DNA of 5,547 bases from the NCBI GenBank assembly GCA_022705365.1, contig JAKJEP010000230.1, positions 273 to 5,819 of the forward strand, given 5' to 3'. Shown piece by piece: positions 4,982 through 5,547 of the stretch (its first letter is position 1; the number at the start of each line of letters is the position of its first letter). Both the position numbers and the translations under genes were made by a program. The notes below the pieces were generated by a model. It worked only from the letters and a program-made list of their open reading frames with translations. It did not search any database and was not told where the DNA came from. The DNA is from Planctomycetota bacterium (GTDB taxonomy: Bacteria > Planctomycetota > Phycisphaerae > Sedimentisphaerales > SM23-30).

Positions 4982-5533
4982 ATGCCGATCATAAAAAGAA
5001 TATGTAGTATGGGGTTTTTGGGAATGGTCCTGCTGATTGGGGCGGTGCAGGTGGTGATGGCGCAAGAATCAGCGCCGGCGGCTGAGCAGCCGTCGGTTTC
5101 GCCGGCCGCAGCTGCAGAGCCGGCAGCGGCCGCACCGGTGACTGCTGAGCCGGACGCGGCGGTGACAACGGGCGAAGAAGCCAAAGTAACGGTATCCATC
5201 CCGAAAACGGAAAAGGAATTTGAACCTTATGTGGGTATCATTACGGGGGAGCGAATCAATATCCGCTCGGGTCCGGCTGAACCGTATTATCCCATCGGTT
5301 TTCTCAACAAAGGGGACAAAGTCATCGTCCACCAGGAACAACGGGGAATCAATAACTGGGCCAAGATCTACCCGACCCCGCAGTGCTTCAGCTATATTGC
5401 GAAAAATTTTGTGGATCTGCAAAAGGTGCTGGAAGGCTCGCAGCCGGATTTGATGAAGGAAAGCGGGGAGGTTTCGGCCCCGTGGCAGCAGGCGTTACGG
5501 AAGGATCCTCCGCCGCGGATTTACAAAGCCTGA
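4982..5533 (+). CDS. exported protein with a bacterial SH3 (SH3b) domain
   Basis: From the ATG at 4982 the product has 183 residues. GGGAG at 4970-4974 lies 7 bases upstream; an in-frame ATG at 4919 overlaps the promoter and is rejected. Residues 1-27 are a signal peptide (MPIIKRIC, then GFLGMVLLIGAVQVV, cleavage expected after VMA). Residues 28-66 form an Ala/Pro/Glu-rich flexible linker. Residues 83-145 match the SH3b pattern: YVGIITGERINIRSGPAEPY, PIGFLNKGDKVIVH, then NNWAKIYP and FSYIAKNFVD. The NIRSGP element is the hallmark of SH3b domains, which usually bind peptidoglycan or other envelope partners. The tail (146-183) is polar and ends RIYKA before TGA. There is no catalytic domain (no NlpC/P60, amidase or lysozyme), so a binding, adaptor or structural role in the periplasm or cell wall is likely. 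The linker would let the domain reach away from the membrane. Confidence 0.82.
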   Translation: MPIIKRICSMGFLGMVLLIGAVQVVMAQESAPAAEQPSVSPAAAAEPAAAAPVTAEPDAAVTTGEEAKVTVSIPKTEKEFEPYVGIITGERINIRSGPAEPYYPIGFLNKGDKVIVHQEQRGINNWAKIYPTPQCFSYIAKNFVDLQKVLEGSQPDLMKESGEVSAPWQQALRKDPPPRIYKA

Positions 5534-5547
5534 TCGGGCAAAAAACC

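Noticed and set aside
5069..5422. 117-codon minus-strand open frame opposite the SH3b gene
   Set aside because: The Arg/Cys-rich translation is an artefact of the Ala/Pro linker read in reverse. The plus strand has a promoter, ribosome-binding site, signal peptide and SH3b domain.

Overview
The window reads as chromosomal DNA of a Gram-negative-type bacterium. It encodes exported proteins, a lipoprotein, an ECF sigma factor with a membrane partner, and an inner-membrane protease. The combination of a PssA-like lipid enzyme, an ECF sigma factor whose region 4.2 reads TVKW.VFEARK, a zinc-finger-less membrane partner and a small SH3b exported protein recalls Planctomycetota/PVC genomes. That placement is from general resemblance only and is of low confidence. 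No RNA genes, CRISPR arrays, insertion sequences or phage genes are visible.

Layout, left to right. (1) 1-420 (+): C-terminal part of a probable CDP-diacylglycerol-serine O-phosphatidyltransferase, cut by the window edge. (2) 421-591: AT-rich spacer with a weak terminator-like hairpin just after the pss gene. It also holds an ECF-type promoter candidate (CCAACTT-N15-GTCTAA) and an inverted repeat across the -10 region, close to the sigma gene. (3) 592-3072 (+): a compact three-gene operon of ECF sigma factor, single-pass membrane protein in the anti-sigma position, and secreted protein with STN-like modules. (4) 3073-3224: spacer with a good housekeeping-type promoter, then an AT-rich small lipoprotein gene (3225-3446, +). 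(5) 3482-4654 (-): rhomboid intramembrane serine protease with a helical, TPR-like cytosolic tail, convergent with the lipoprotein gene. (6) 4655-4981: divergent regulatory region with several inverted repeats and a strong sigma70-type promoter. (7) 4982-5533 (+): exported SH3b-domain protein.

The most interesting unit is the operon at 592-3072. It has the logic of cell-surface signalling (sigma factor, membrane anti-sigma, periplasmic STN domain) but no TonB-dependent receptor, no recognisable FecR domain and no zinc-binding anti-sigma motif. My inference is a stripped-down envelope-sensing pathway in which a free-standing periplasmic STN protein speaks to the membrane partner, with the sigma factor probably driving its own operon. 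The surrounding genes (phospholipid synthesis, rhomboid protease, lipoprotein, SH3b protein) are all envelope-related, but only the three-gene unit shows evidence of co-transcription.
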